Shown one piece after another: positions 24,201 through 36,111 of a stretch of DNA of 64,000 bases. The position numbers were made by a program, and so were the translations under genes. This DNA is from Megaustenia siamemsis (Eukaryota > Mollusca > Gastropoda > Stylommatophora > Ariophantidae). Under the pieces are notes generated by a model. That model worked only from the letters and a program-made list of their open reading frames with translations. It searched no databases and was not told the DNA's origin. The stretch lies in contig JAVIAB010000160.1 of assembly GCA_032433765.1 (NCBI GenBank), positions 33,996,202 to 34,060,201 on the forward strand, written 5' to 3'. The stretch's first letter is position 1. Each line of letters starts with the position of its first letter.

Positions 24201-27200
24201 GGCAGAAATGGGTACCAGGGTATTACCCTGGGAAGGTGAGGACTGTTGCCTCGCATCTGAGTTTCGATGCTTGAGGCGACACTGTACAGAAATTTCCGAA
24301 CATTTCTCGATAGGCGGCCGAGCACATATGGGTGGAAACTCGCGTGCTAAGACGCCGGTTCAAGTCTCGTACTTTACCTTTACCTTTGACTTCAGTCATT
24401 CTTTGGAACTCTATGAAGTTGAGACCTGTCCATTCTTTGATGTTAACTTCCCATCTCTTTCTGTCTAAGTCTCCTTTTCCCTCCTCTTACAGTTCCTTAT
24501 AGAATGGTCTTTATCTGGCTAGATTATCGAGATGTCATTTCATTTTGTGTTTCTTCAGAATAGTCAAAAGAGCATCATGTACTAAGATTGCCTTTAGGGT
24601 ACTGGTGAAGAAATTGCAAGCTGATGATATTGTAGAGAAGAATGGAGTGCTGATGAGTACTGTACAAGTATAATGATGATGCTTCTATATACAAAAACAG
24701 AAAGAGCTGATGGTTGAATTCAACTAATATCTGTCCCACAATCACTCTCTCTTACTTGCACCATAAAAAAAGTAAAGTACCCCCATCACGCCAAGTGGTG
24801 TATAGGGAATATGGTGTTAGTGACCATAAATTTTACAGATCTTCGGCACATGATTTTCGGGGTAATGTGGTCGGTATTACGCCCACGGCGCTTTACTTTC
24901 CCAGAAAAATCCTGTACCCATTTAAGGCTGGGTGAACCCGGAAGCCGTTGATTGGGATCGAACCCTACCCCTTGTCCTTTGTAGTCCAGTTCACTAACCA
25001 CTGAGCTATTGCGGCTCCCATTTACTTGCACCATGCTTGATCCAAATTATTGCAGTCTGATGATTATCATCAATACTCATATTTCCCATTGCAATGATGA
25101 CACCTCACCCGATGTTTTTTTAACTGCCTCGACTGTTTGTTGACATCTGTCCATGAAGTTGCAGTTGTTTTATCATCTCAAGATAAAGTACAAAATTATG
25201 TTAAAGCTTGTGTTGCTGGGAAGTCACAGAAAAAGAGGAAATAAGGAAGATAAAGAATACCTGGCAAAGACTAGTCACAGAAAAGTCTAATACAAATAGA
25301 CTTATGATCAAAAAAATTTTTTTCTAATTGTCGCACAGATATAATGCAGGTAAATTTGAATTTATAATTATAAGGGCTCCCTAACTATCACGGGAGCCGT
25401 GATAGCTCAGTGGTTAGTGAACTGGACTACAAAGGACAAGGGGTAGGTTCGATCCCAACCGACGGCTTCCGGGTTCACCCAGCCTTAAATGGGTACCGGA
25501 TTTTTTTCTGGGAAAGTAAAGCGGCACGGGCATAATACGGACCATATTACCCCAAAAATCATGTGCTGAAGGTCTGTAAAATTTATGTTCACTAACACCA
25601 TATTCCCTATACGTCACTTGGCATGACGGGGGTACTTTACTTTTTTTCTATCACAGGTTAAATTTTAAGTCACCATTGTAAATATTTGATTAAAATAACT
25701 ACCTCATACACTACTTCATGCAGCAGAAATAAAAGAAATGACAAAGTATCCAAAAATATCAACTATAATCAAGAGAAGAAGGTGGTTATATGTTAGCCAT
25801 GTGACAAGAAGAGACAACAGAAGAATCTCAAAGCTGGCCCTCAAATGGGAACCTGAGGGTAAAATAAAAAGAGGCCGACCTAGAGAAACTTTCTCTTCTG
25901 TGTATAGATATTTGAACTAAGCACATAATATATACATCATCATCATGTGCCATACCAGTTGGTGTAGGCTATTATGTCCTTCCACAATTTTCTCACCACT
26001 GTGCATTGTATCAATCCTATTGTTGGCTGTTTTCCGTGCCATGACACTAAGTTATCTACTATCTTTTCTCTTTGTCATCCCAATCTCTCTTTCCCTGTAC
26101 TTTGCCAGTTGTAATCAAGTATTCCAACTTTCCTCTTCTTGTGATATGTTAAAAAATGTCAATTGTTTCTTTCTGACGTTTTTTTTTTAGGAGCTCCCAT
26201 TTTGTGTTGACCTCTTTGAGAATTTCCTAATTCCAAATAATATAAACAGTGAACAAATTAAGCAAAATAATGATAACAAAATTTTAAATAAAAATCTTAC
26301 GCATATTGTCCATAATATTTTTCTGATGGTGCAGCAGCAATAAGTGGGGTCTGACCACCCTCATAGCCAAGAGGATCCCATGTGTTGCGAGGTCCCTGTC
26401 CCTTGTCACCTCTTCCCTTTTTCTTATGCTGTCTTGATCTGTTTACTTTTTTTTTCTAGAAACAAAAACTTGTATAATTTATGGGGCATGTTATACAAAA
26501 AATATAAACATTAGAGTAGGTAAAATCAAATAAAAATGACACAAGGATAATTGTTGCTTAAAAACATAATTATAACAGAATGTTTACATTGGTGACATCA
26601 GTTTTTCCCAATCTAAGTCAGTTCAAACCAGCAAAATAACTGGGAAGGGAAAGAGTTATTATAACTAACATACTGACTCATGTAGTACTACATACTATCA
26701 GTATGTAGTACTTCATCAGTATGTTAGTGAAGTTAAGTGAATCAATGAGTTTGTTGTGTTTTTTTTAGTACATGGTGTACTCACTCATCACTGACATGAC
26801 ATGATAAATGATGATATAGATGCATCAATGTTTTGCTGATTTCAAGGGCTATCTATAGCCTATTCCAAAACTCATGCCCCTCTTAAAAATGCTATAACTT
26901 AATAACTGTTTGGTTTTAATTGTTGAAATTTTGTATGCAAACTGTTTATTGTTATATTAAATATTATTTAAAAAACTTCATTGGAAACAAATTGATGGTT
27001 TTAGTTTTAATTTTGTCTTATTTGCAGTATATAAAAACAAATATACAAAATGATACTAGTCAAATAGAATATTTAAAGTTTCTACTGGTCAACATTCTAT
27101 CTATCTATTGACCTTTCGAGCCGTAACCGGCCCATAGGGCGTAGACCAAGATACACCTTCTCCTATATGAATTTTTGTTCTAACAGTTTTCTTTTAAAGA

Positions 27201-29772
27201 TATTTTATCAAATCTCGCCATCTGTCTCTGTTCTGTGCAAGCAGTTCTATCTCATTGAGGGAGCCGATTCCTGCTGCTCTTGCCTCTCTCATCAATGTTC
27301 TTCTCAGTGTCTCCCTGGGTCTTCCTCTTTTTCTTTTACCTGTTGTTTCCCATATGAGGGCTTGCTTTGCTATTCGATTATTATCTCTTCTCATCACATG
27401 TCCAACGTATGACCATCGTCTTTTCTTTATTACTGAAGATATTAGTGGTTGATTGGCGATTTCTCTAATTTCCTCGTTTGTTTTGAATTCGTTCCATTCT
27501 ATACCAAGTATTTTCCTTAGACATTTATTTTCGAATGCGTTCAACTTTGTTTCTATATCTCTTGTTGTTTTCCAGCTTTCACACGCATACGTAAGGGTTG
27601 ATAGTACATTTGATTTGAATAGCCTAAGTTTTGTGTTTGTGCTAATGAGTTTTGATTTCCACAACTTTTCAAGGCTTCTGAAAGACATTGCTGCTTTAGC
27701 CAGTCTGATTCTAATTTCTTTGCTCGTATCCCCTTCTCGATCAATGTGACTTCCAAGATAGATGAAGTGATCGATCTCTTCTACTGGTTTGTTTTCCATG
27801 TATATTTTGTCACTTGTTGGAATTAAACTTTTCATGACTTTAGACTTTTCATGATTGACCTCAAGCCCAATTTTGCTGGCTATTGATGATAGTTCATTTG
27901 TGTTTTCCTGCATCGTTTTTATCTGATTGCTGATGAGAACTATGTCATCAGCAAAGTCCAGGTCCTCCAAATGGTCTCCTTGTATCCATTCGATGCCTTT
28001 ATTACCAGTGCAGCATTTCTTCATTATGAAGTCCATAACAATTCCAAATAACAAGGGCGATAAAATACATCCTTGTTTAACCCCAGTTTCTATTGGGAAA
28101 CATTCGCTCAGTCCTTCCTCTGTTCGAACTGCACATGTGTAACCATCATACATGTCTTTGATAATATTTATGATTTTTGATGGTAAGCCATATTGCTTCA
28201 GAATTTTCCACAAAGAATCTCTATGAATACTATCAAATGCTTTTTTGAAGTCGATGAAGTTAAGTACAAAAGGTTTTTGCTTTTCAATGTGTTCCTCCAA
28301 TATAAGTCGTAGAGTGAAAATGTGGTCAAGACAGCTTCTCCCTTTTCATGTGGTCAACATTACATGCATAATAAAAAAAAAAATTAGCACGGATTTCTCG
28401 TACGGTCTACCGCTGTCAGCTGCCTGCAAGTTCTAATTCATTTCAAAATGTGTAGAAAAACTTTCTTGTGACTAGGCACCTTGTACATTGAGTGTAAAGA
28501 TGAAATTCGTTACACTTCAAACTATCACTTTGAAGGTTTATCTATATTTTTACAGAGAGAGTAAACGGGGGTCTTTATCATTCTTTGTAAAGCCCTGAGA
28601 AGAGAACAATGTATATTTTGTGGTTATGTAAACAGCCATTTTATTTCTGGATCCAAGAATATGGATATTTATGTCCAAGGATTATAAGACAACAAGGAAG
28701 GGAGGAAGGAAGTGTTAGACATTTGTGATAAAGAACTTATATGAAGAGTAGTTTGTCAAATGTTTGCTCTGAACAAAACAGTGACATAATGAAATTGAAA
28801 ATATGGCTGAGAACGAACAATGAAACAATGGCAGTAAAGTTTCAAAATCTGCATGATAGAGAACAGAGGAGTGTAGGGTTCACCTTTAGAAAGTTGCTGG
28901 CGGTAGAAGCATTATAATAATGTTTAAATAACGATTATTTGTGAGTGAGAGGCCATATCCAAAACACATGCCCTCAAATTTCATCAATTTTATTATCTCA
29001 GAAACCCCTGGACGGATTACCATGATTTTGTGCATGGGCATGTGGTCTTGCAATTACATTGCCCCTGATTCTGATGTTACAAATGTATAATTATAATAAT
29101 TATATAATGTAGGTAATACTGGTTAGTTAAAGTGTCTGGTTTCTTTTATCTTTCTCAATGCAGCAACTAATGTGCCCCTAAAAAAATAAAAATAGAATTG
29201 ATAGTCAAGTAAGCTTTAACTTTTTCCTCACTTTTGACAAGTCACATTTGATTTATTATCACAAGTTTTGAAAGTGAAAGTCATAAATAAATATAATATA
29301 ATATATTAAATAGTCATAGTCATATCATCAACATTTGGCAAATGAAACAGAAATGGGGCAAACTCAAACTGTTATTAGTGTTATAAATAGTACTAAATAA
29401 TACGCGTTGGTTTCGTCTTGTACGCTACATAATACTACATATGTTTCTATGAAAAAGTTAGTTCAGTTTTAAAGTTAAGTTTAGATAGAGTCAGTAGTTT
29501 ACTCGTTAGAAGCCGTTAGAGTTAGTCGTTTTAGTAAGTAAGACAGTAAGTACTGTAGACTTTATATATAAAGAGAAGAGCGTACACTTACATATACTAA
29601 TTATTAAGATACTCCTACAATGCAAGAATATTATTAATCTAATAGTCATATTAATGACATATGTATAAAATCTTACATAAATAGTTGTAGGAAGGTCCTT
29701 AATATTAGATAACGCAACTCTTGGCATGCATTTTATCAGGTTCAAAGCTCTCTCGGTGACTTTGGACGCCAT
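17975..29772 (-). CDS. MRPL15: MRPL15, mitochondrial ribosomal protein uL15m (five exons)
   Basis: The spliced product is 294 aa, against about 296 aa for human MRPL15. It is a structural protein of the mitochondrial large ribosomal subunit, so it is nuclear-encoded and imported. Exons are 29772-29677, 26455-26301, 23801-23636, 21544-21350 and 18247-17975, with junction phases 0, 2, 0 and 0. Family landmarks appear in order: a basic N-terminus fit for mitochondrial import, a Lys/Arg/Gly-rich segment, EGGQTP, RLIDLGRVD, IAAVERNGG, PIPK, RGYLADP, KYGY and PGWIVN. No stop or frameshift interrupts it, so it is probably functional. The start ATG has A at -3 and G at +4. The frame stays open about ten codons upstream, but only from a TTG. 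A four-codon upstream ORF (ATG CTT GAA GTT TAA) lies shortly before it. The 3' end is short. The gene name rests on remembered family sequence, not on a search. Confidence 0.93.
18260..19199. other. MRPL15 intron 4, 3' part
   Basis: No element recognised. Confidence 0.5.
19200..19975 (-). mobile_element. LINE-B-like 3' fragment in MRPL15 intron 4
   Basis: Minus-strand frames give LKCYVEPVLTYGCESWTIGQQ, the W-T-A-K-K thumb segment and a GRGKQREKISDSL end. The 5' part is decayed and there are several stops. Confidence 0.82.
19976..20544. other. MRPL15 intron 4, middle
   Basis: Nothing recognised. Non-repetitive by eye. Confidence 0.5.
20557..20818 (+). mobile_element. SINE-A in MRPL15 intron 4
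   Basis: Full-length with GATAGCTCAGTGG head and GGGGTACTTTACTT end. 12-bp TSD ACTATATGTGGA at 20545-20556 and 20819-20830. LINE-I 20836-21224 lies next to it in overlapping target sequence. Confidence 0.93.
20836..21224 (-). mobile_element. LINE-I 3' fragment in MRPL15 intron 4
   Basis: Minus-strand copy of the LINE-I C-terminus with the CNHDDPLIT end and TAA tail. It is flanked by a 12-bp TSD ATGTGGAGATTA at 20824-20835 and 21225-21236. The left TSD overlaps the TSD of the adjacent SINE-A. Confidence 0.88.
21350..21544 (-). CDS. MRPL15: MRPL15 exon 4 (residues 140-204)
   Basis: The acceptor TTATTTCAG opens on GADAFSTKINLEIQ. The exon continues through IAAVERNGGT, YYDP and GLPIPK and ends PPQ before a GTATAA donor. 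It is exactly 65 codons, phase 0 at both ends. The residues align colinearly with the C-terminal half of vertebrate MRPL15. Confidence 0.93.
22139..22595. repeat. 43-bp minisatellite in MRPL15 intron 3
   Basis: About ten near-identical units (TCTACAGCATTCTGCTGGCA, then CTCGTACCAATT(C/G) and TTCATCAGGC). All three plus frames are open because the unit has no stop and 43 is not a multiple of 3, so the ORFs here are artefacts. Confidence 0.93.
22890..23015 (+). mobile_element. LINE-A-like 3' tail
   Basis: A TCGAAAGGATAATAGATAGATAG end preceded by the CCTATGTGCCG motif matches LINE-A 3' ends at 27110 and 31450. No coding part is recognisable. Confidence 0.5.
23195..23380 (+). mobile_element. Decayed LINE remnant in MRPL15 intron 3
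   Basis: Fragments such as RWRYTDHVI, TRLPWQKKARKTKRDS and NKAKLAVKT resemble a LINE C-terminal region. Weak. Confidence 0.35.
23636..23801 (-). CDS. MRPL15: MRPL15 exon 3 (residues 84-139)
   Basis: The acceptor TTTTTTCACAG completes codon 84 (Ala). The exon reads IRRQYPPLSLLDLQRLIDLGRVD, matching the RRQYKPLSL...LIDLGRVD block of the family, and ends ...GVNITEE at a GTATTA donor. Confidence 0.92.
24057..24385 (+). mobile_element. SINE-D in MRPL15 intron 2
   Basis: Full-length: CTCGGTAGCCGAGTTGGG head, GTGTTCGATTCCCGC B box, an A-run, then GGTACCAGGGTATTACCC and a GTCTCGTACTTTACCTTTACC end. Confidence 0.85.
24765..25021 (-). mobile_element. SINE-A in MRPL15 intron 2
   Basis: Full-length, minus strand, 13-bp perfect TSD TTACTTGCACCAT at 24752-24764 and 25022-25034. 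Same orientation as MRPL15. Confidence 0.93.
25392..25647 (+). mobile_element. SINE-A in MRPL15 intron 2
   Basis: Full-length. TSD CTATCAC at 25385-25391 and 25648-25654. Opposite orientation to MRPL15. Confidence 0.9.
25715..25915 (+). mobile_element. LINE-A-like C-terminal fragment in MRPL15 intron 2
   Basis: Encodes AEIKEMTKYPKISTIIKRRRW...GRPRET, the C-terminal domain of LINE-A, open for about 60 codons. It abuts a LINE-B fragment in the opposite orientation. Confidence 0.75.
25938..26232 (-). mobile_element. LINE-B 3' fragment in MRPL15 intron 2
   Basis: Same 3' sequence as 4690-4990, including the ATGATGATG tail and the GTACCAGTTGG-type end. No open frame of note. Confidence 0.75.
26301..26455 (-). 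CDS. MRPL15: MRPL15 exon 2 (residues 33-84)
   Basis: Preceded by a pyrimidine-rich TTTTTGTTTCTAG acceptor. It starts with nine A residues read as three Lys codons, so the frame here is sensitive to a one-base sequencing error. It encodes a Lys/Arg/Gly-rich RNA-binding segment and then GYEGGQTP, the most conserved motif of the protein. It ends two bases into codon 84 at a GTAAGA donor. It lacks a long ORF because the exon is short. Confidence 0.9.
27097..28350 (-). mobile_element. LINE-A with open reverse-transcriptase frame, in MRPL15 intron 1
   Basis: 5'-truncated LINE on the same strand as MRPL15. One frame is open from about 28345 to the stop at 27194. Counting from 28300 the frame is 368 residues: FIDFKKAFD (D17), RT core KQGCILSPLLF, active site FADD (D118, D119), then the thumb and a C-terminal GRPRETLRR region. 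There is no RNase H. The clade is near RTE by its overall look, but not certain. The 3' end is GATA repeats. An 11-bp TSD TGGTCAACATT flanks it at 27086-27096 and 28351-28361. Intactness and a perfect TSD suggest recent insertion. Confidence 0.92.
28362..29676. other. MRPL15 intron 1, 5' part
   Basis: AT-rich. A segment at 28951-29050 (ATCCAAAACACATGCCCTC) weakly resembles 26865-26940 (ATTCCAAAACTCATGCCCCT), suggesting an old dispersed repeat. Confidence 0.45.
29677..29772 (-). CDS. MRPL15: MRPL15 exon 1 (residues 1-32)
   Basis: Begins MASKVTERALNLIKCMPRVAL, a basic amphipathic stretch typical of mitochondrial presequences and alignable with the start of vertebrate MRPL15. It ends in phase 0 before a GTAAGA donor (G at 29676). 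Intron 1 (29676-26456) is 3.2 kb and contains LINE-A 27097-28350. Confidence 0.85.
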
Positions 29773-30106
29773 TTTGAACAAATCATCCTTCTTAAACTTC
29801 AAGCATTAAAGAGTTCACGACATTGTTGACGGTGTTACATTTATGAAAGGTCCGTTTTAAAAATACACCGAGAACAGAAGGACATGATCGTCTACGCCAT
29901 CATGATTGTATATGATGGTAATGATGATTTTGAAAATATAAAAAAACAGTTACTTCATTCTGGACTGTGATCAATTTCTCAAATTAATTTGGCGAAAAAA
30001 ATTATAATTGAACAAGAACATTTCAGTAGTCTGGTGGTTTTAAAACTAGGAGTAAAGACATCAAGATGCATAGAGATGCGAAGTTGCTGTAAAGCTGATG
30101 ATAATA

Positions 30107-30374
30107 ATGACAATTTAAAACCAAACAAAATGAAAAAAGTGGTACGATAACAGCTTTACGTAGGCGAGAAACCAAACAAAAGTCGAACGACGTTTCGGCC
30201 AAGTAGGCCTTCATCTGGAACAATAAATATCAACACACACGTACACAACTTGTGTTGTTCATTGTTCAAACTGAAGGCATACTTGGCCGAAATGTCGTTC
30301 GACTTTTGCTTTGTTTCTCACTTACGTAAAGCTGTTACACAGCACTTTTTTCTCTTTTTCTTTTAAATTGTCAT
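30107..30374. mobile_element. Foldback (long inverted repeat) element
   Basis: Left arm from ATGACAATTTAAAA (30107-30120) and right arm ending TTTTAAATTGTCAT (30361-30374) are inverted copies about 120 bases long with a loop near 30230-30250. Both contain AAAAGTCGAACGAC(G/A)TTTCGG and CAGCTTTACGTA. No transposase. A single related arm occurs at 55235-55310. Confidence 0.75.
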
Positions 30375-30494
30375 GATTCTAAACTATACAAGTTAAGTTC
30401 TTTAGAATATTCATTTTAGTTCAGTCTTCTTTTCCCTTTTATTTTTGTGTATTCTTTCATGCCTCATGTATCTTTAAAATTTGAGAAATTGTAT

Positions 30495-31175
30495 ACATCG
30501 TCATCATCAAGTACCCCATATGCCTAGGTGATCATATCTCTTCGCAGTTTCTGTCTCTGCAGTTTATAATTTCTCTTGTAGACTTTCAACGAAACCTTTC
30601 AAGTGTCCTTCCTGCTTCCTTCTATCTCTTCCTCTCTCGTTCCCCCCCCCCCCCACGTTTTTACAATATATTCCAGCTGTTCCCTTTTCATTACTGTGAA
30701 GAAAAAAAAACCTAATGTTTCCTCCATATATTACCAAATGGTTTTCTCTTTTACTTTGGCCCTTTTAGAATGTCCTCAATACTCAGTGTAGCTGCCTGTG
30801 GTATTTTCTATAGTGAAAACGCACCTTCTGTGGATTTCGACTTTTTTCTTATGTGAGAATATATCTTCTGCGGTTTTCAACAATTGTTTCTTGCCTGTTG
30901 TTTGATTGACCAGGATTTACTGCCACATATTAAGACCGGTTACAAAATCACCGAATAACTCTTTTTTGTTATCTTCATTATCAAAGATGTACTGCATAAC
31001 ATTTTTAAAATTTGGATTAATAAAGCATTTGTCTGAGCTATTCTGCATATGAATTTTGTTGTACAACTACCATCCGAAGTTAACATCGTTCTAAGGTATC
31101 TGAATTAATTAAATAATTTAAATATTGCCCCGTTTACTAAAATTGTGTATTTGGGATATGCTTTTTTTCTCTCTA
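30495..31175 (-). mobile_element. Decayed LINE-B-like fragment upstream of MRPL15
   Basis: The 3' ATGATGA tail and stretches matching LINE-B at 19200-19970 are seen on the minus strand with numerous indels. It includes a run of C at 30644-30654. Confidence 0.6.
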
Positions 31176-31189
31176 TTGCAGACGTTACG

Positions 31190-31492
31190 TCACAAAAACA
31201 AAGCTCATGATTTTCATAGCAAATGTATTATCCACCCTTAAGTATGCACACGAGAGCTGGAAAACAGCTGAATAATAGAAAATAAATTGGATACATTTGA
31301 AAAACAAATGCGTGAGGAAAATTCTTCGTATATCATGGAATGAGTTCATGACAAGTGCAGAAACAAGAGAAATGACAAACCATCCAAAAATATCAACTGT
31401 AATCGACGCAGGTCATGTGTAAAATGTGACAGTTGAATTGAAACTGCGGCCAGAAAGGATAATAGACAGACAGACATACAGGCAGGCAGATA
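31190..31492 (+). mobile_element. LINE-A-like 3' fragment leading into the GATA array
   Basis: Broken frames give VLSTLKYAHESWKT, CVRKILRISWNEF and TNHPKISTVI, all from the LINE-A thumb. The 3' end passes through a CCAGAAAGGATAATAGACAGACAG tail straight into the tetranucleotide array. Confidence 0.8.
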
Positions 31493-32706
<1,214 letters not shown>

Positions 32707-33489
32707 GATCACAGTCTTATCAATCACCTTTAATGTTTGTTTATAAACAACCACTTTGAGACCTTAAGATATGTTAGAATAAATGCAATAAAATCAAAGA
32801 GGGATCATACAGTCAATAGGGAACATTTCAAGGAAAAAAAGTGAATGACAGATGAAATTTTACAGTCGATAGACACGGAGAGAAGAATAAACAAGACAAA
32901 AAAAGATTAAATAAAGTTAAAAAGTTAATAAATGCGATATATAGAAACCCCCCCCCCCCAAAAAAAAAAAAAAAAAAAAATAATAATAATAAAAATTAAA
33001 TTAAAAAAAATAAATAAATAAAACAAAAAAGATAGGTATATCAATAGAAAATTTACGAAGTAACAGGAAGAAAACCATGACTAAACACTTGGTGCTTAAA
33101 ATCACAAGGAGAAGAGTTTTTGATGGAATAAGGAAACACAAGAAGAAGATAGGCAATTATATCAGATAAATATACGATGATAAAGAGGAGTAGTCGTTCA
33201 GTGAACACACAACAGAAAAACAAAGAAAGGAGACACGTCTAAAACTGTGTGCAGAAGGGGATATTAACTAAACTTTCCCAAATTGTCATGAGACTCTCGA
33301 CTGTGCTACAGAGTTCACGCACTAAGATTTATAAGCTGAGTAATCTCCACAACTGTAATCCTCTAAATAATTTATACACACACCTGGGCAATATTGAGAT
33401 AACGGATAAGACAATGCATTGTGTGAAATGTGTCTATTGAACGGGAAAACGTATGGGTAGAAAATATAGCGCTTCACGTTGTTAACATT
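32707..33489. other. No gene seen
   Basis: A-rich, with a C9-A20 junction at about 32947-32980 and AT microsatellites. Confidence 0.55.
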
Positions 33490-33965
33490 ATCGAATGCCT
33501 TCTCCGCAACGAAGGTTGGCTACCATGGATCGCCATTCTACTCTGTTTCATGCTTTGATGGTGCAGGCTGTCATAGACTGACTTGTTCATCTGTTGATGT
33601 TACTCGTCTATGTTAGTCTTGGTCTGCCTCTGCCTCTTTTACCTTGTATTTTCCCTTCCAATATTACTTTTAGTAGGCTGTTGTGTCTTTTAACATGCCC
33701 CAAAAAATTCATTTGCCTTGTCTTAATTGTATTTAGTAGTTCTCTTTTTATTTTAAGTTGTTTTAAAACTTCATCGTTTGTTTTCTTTTCATTCCATCAA
33801 ATTCTACCTATTCTACCTATAAATCCACATTGTTCTGTTTTCTTGTCTAATGTCCATGTTTCTGCACCTCACAGGAATACTGAGAAGATGTAACATTTTG
33901 CCATTCTTAGTTTCAGCCCTGCTGATATTTGTTTTGTTGTTAGTATATTTTTCATGGCATTAAAA
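33490..33965 (-). mobile_element. LINE-F 3' fragment
   Basis: Reverse complement of the LINE-F end (GCTACCATGGATCGCCATTC etc.) with the GRGRPRLT-coding segment and upstream thumb sequence. Frames are broken. Confidence 0.78.
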
Positions 33966-34039
33966 TTACTTTTTGCCATTTAACAACAGTAGTAGTACAT
34001 GTGTACAGCCGTGAACAGAGAGAAGGAAAATAATATATA

Positions 34040-34310
34040 ATTTGTTATTATTTATGTGAAAGTGGAACCAAAGGAGACAAATAATAATAAATGAATATTA
34101 TCATACAGGGAAACTTTTGAGGCGATAATTCAGCGAATCATAGGAGGAAGAGGTATATTTTACAGCACTCAGAAAAAATGACAAATAAACAGAAAAAAAA
34201 AAAACAAACAAAGAACAATATATCGTCCGAAGCAGAATCGAAACCGTACTTTTTGGCACTGCGCATTGTGTGGAACTAAAGGAACTGTTCTCGTGTACTC
34301 TTAACATCAA
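34040..34310 (-). mobile_element. SINE-C (tRNA-headed)
   Basis: The minus strand shares with 60635-60890 a GTTTCGATTCTGCTTCGGAC B-box region and a body ending ...TATTATTATTTGTCTCC. This is a separate family from SINE-A. Confidence 0.75.
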
Positions 34311-34344
34311 GTACGTAAGTTCGTAAAAGGTGGTTTGGTACTGG

Positions 34345-34514
34345 CTTCCTGATTAAAAGACGACCTAGTCTTGTGTTGCTACTGGAGCTCTCACAGTGAG
34401 GGGAGAAAAGGATAGAGCCACTGTTACCTGCCACGCATGACGTAAGAGGTGACTAAGGAGGTTTGGAATAGTCGCCTGTGCAATCGAGCAGGACGTGCAC
34501 GGAGCGACCTTGTG
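34345..34514 (+). repeat. Dispersed repeat with GACGTAAGAGGTGACTAAGG motif
   Basis: ACCTGCCACGCATGACGTAAG and the CGCCTGTGCAATCGAGCAGG stretch recur in diverged form at 22800-22860, 48915-49015 and 49070-49185. Confidence 0.5.
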
Positions 34515-35180
34515 AACGTATCAGTTCTGTTGTTGACTGTTTTCCATGCCATGACACCAAGTCGTCTATCTATCTAGTATTTTCTCTCTTTGTCATCCGC
34601 GATATCTTTTTCCTTGTATTTTGCCAGTTGTAACCAAGTATTCCAACTTTCCTCTTCTCATGATGTGCCCAAAAAATGTTGACTGTTTCTTTCTGATGTT
34701 TTTTAGGAGCTCCATTTTTACATTGGTCTCTTTGAGAACTTCCTCATTGGTCCTTTTAGCTGTCCAGGGAACTTTCAACATTCTTCTGAGAAATCCCATT
34801 TCTTTGGCCTCTAATCGTCCTTTCATTTATTTGTCTACTGTCCATGATTCACTTCATAGGTCAGAATTGGTTCTATATAGCACTGATGAACTCTATTTCT
34901 CACTTCTATTAACATAGATTTGCTGCATAAGATTTTTTTCATTTTCTGAAATGCTATTTTGGCCTGATCTATTCTGTTGTTTACTTCTGTGGTGCATCTT
35001 CCATCCGATGTTATTATTGTGCCCAAGTATTTGACGCGTTGCACTTGTTTCAGATTTGTCCTGTTTATTTTTATGTTTCATGATGGTGATGATTGTTTCT
35101 TCGATATGACCATTACTTCTGTTTTTTTACTATTCAGACTGAGACCTTTCTTGTTGCTTTCTTTTACTATTATGTCTATT
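34515..35180 (-). mobile_element. LINE-B 3' fragment
   Basis: Minus-strand frames give VKYLGTIITSDGRCTTEV and RLEAKEMGFLRRMLKVPWTAKRTNEE, nearly colinear with 4700-5400. Several frameshifts. Confidence 0.85.
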
Positions 35181-35559
35181 ATTAGAATAGAATAGAATAT
35201 AATATAATATATTAGAATAGAATAAACGACTAGTGTTTTAAAAAAATATAATCACTAAAAGAGCAAGAAACAAAGGCGCGCGAAAGTTGATCTTTCAATA
35301 TAATTTAACTAACCTCACGTGTCTGACGTCAATAAAATGTCAGTCAAGAACAGCCAACGATCTTTAGTAATCAGGATTAAACCCTTAGCAGTGGCGTATC
35401 TACTAACGGACATATAGGTCGCGTCACGGAGCATTGACTTTTGTAAATTAATTTTTAAAGAATGATTGTTTTATATTACAATAACTTTAGTTTATTGCTA
35501 TGACATGGGATGGGCTCTCCAAAGCGTTCAGTGTTAATGTTTTTTTTTTTTTTAATGCA
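35181..35559. other. No gene seen; AGAAT repeats
   Basis: AGAATAGAAT/ATAATAT simple repeats at 35180-35225, then unique-looking sequence. Confidence 0.5.
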
Positions 35560-35756
35560 ACAAATACGTATTTACGGATGATGTCGTCGGTGTCACGTCA
35601 GACCGCATACCAACCCGAAAAATGTATTTACGTAAATAAATAAATAATAAATTCATGTAAGGTTGGATGAACCTAGGAGACTTCGATTAAGATAGAACCA
35701 GGCCTGCTTTCTGTGGTAGTTGAGTTCACTAGCATGTGAGCTACAGCTGCTTCGCT
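35560..35756 (-). mobile_element. Old, diverged SINE-A
   Basis: AAGGTTGGATGAACCTAGGAG and the region to GAGCTACAGCTGCTTC align with the SINE-A head and middle with many substitutions. The 3' part is barely recognisable. Confidence 0.6.
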
Positions 35757-35799
35757 TAGGTTAACAAACCACCCTTTACCGTGGACGCTTATTAAATAC

Positions 35800-36058
35800 A
35801 GGAGCTGCGATAGCTCAGTGGTTAGTGAACTGGACTACAAAGGACAAGAGGTAGGGTTCGATCCCAACCGACAGCTTCTGGGTTCACCCAGCCTTAAGTG
35901 GGTATCGAATTTTTTCTGGGAAAGTAAAGCGGCACGGGCGTAATATCGACCACATTACCCCAAAAATCATGTGCCGAAGGTCCGTAAAATATATGGCCAC
36001 TAACACCACATTCCCTATACACAAGGGGCGTATAGGGAATACTTTACTTTATTTTTTA
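35800..36058 (+). mobile_element. SINE-A inserted at the edge of the 30-bp minisatellite
   Basis: Full-length. TSD CTTATTAAATAC at 35788-35799 and 36059-36070. Both flanks resemble the minisatellite unit (GTGGACGCTTATTAAATAC left, GTCGTGGACC right). Confidence 0.92.
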
Positions 36059-36111
36059 CTTATTAAATACTTTACTTTACTTGGTACTTTACTTTTTTAC
36101 TTATTAAATAC

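Noticed and set aside
29773..29802. N-terminal extension MKFKKDDLFK of MRPL15
   Set aside because: It would need a TTG start. The ATG at 29772 has a good context and fits the family N-terminus.
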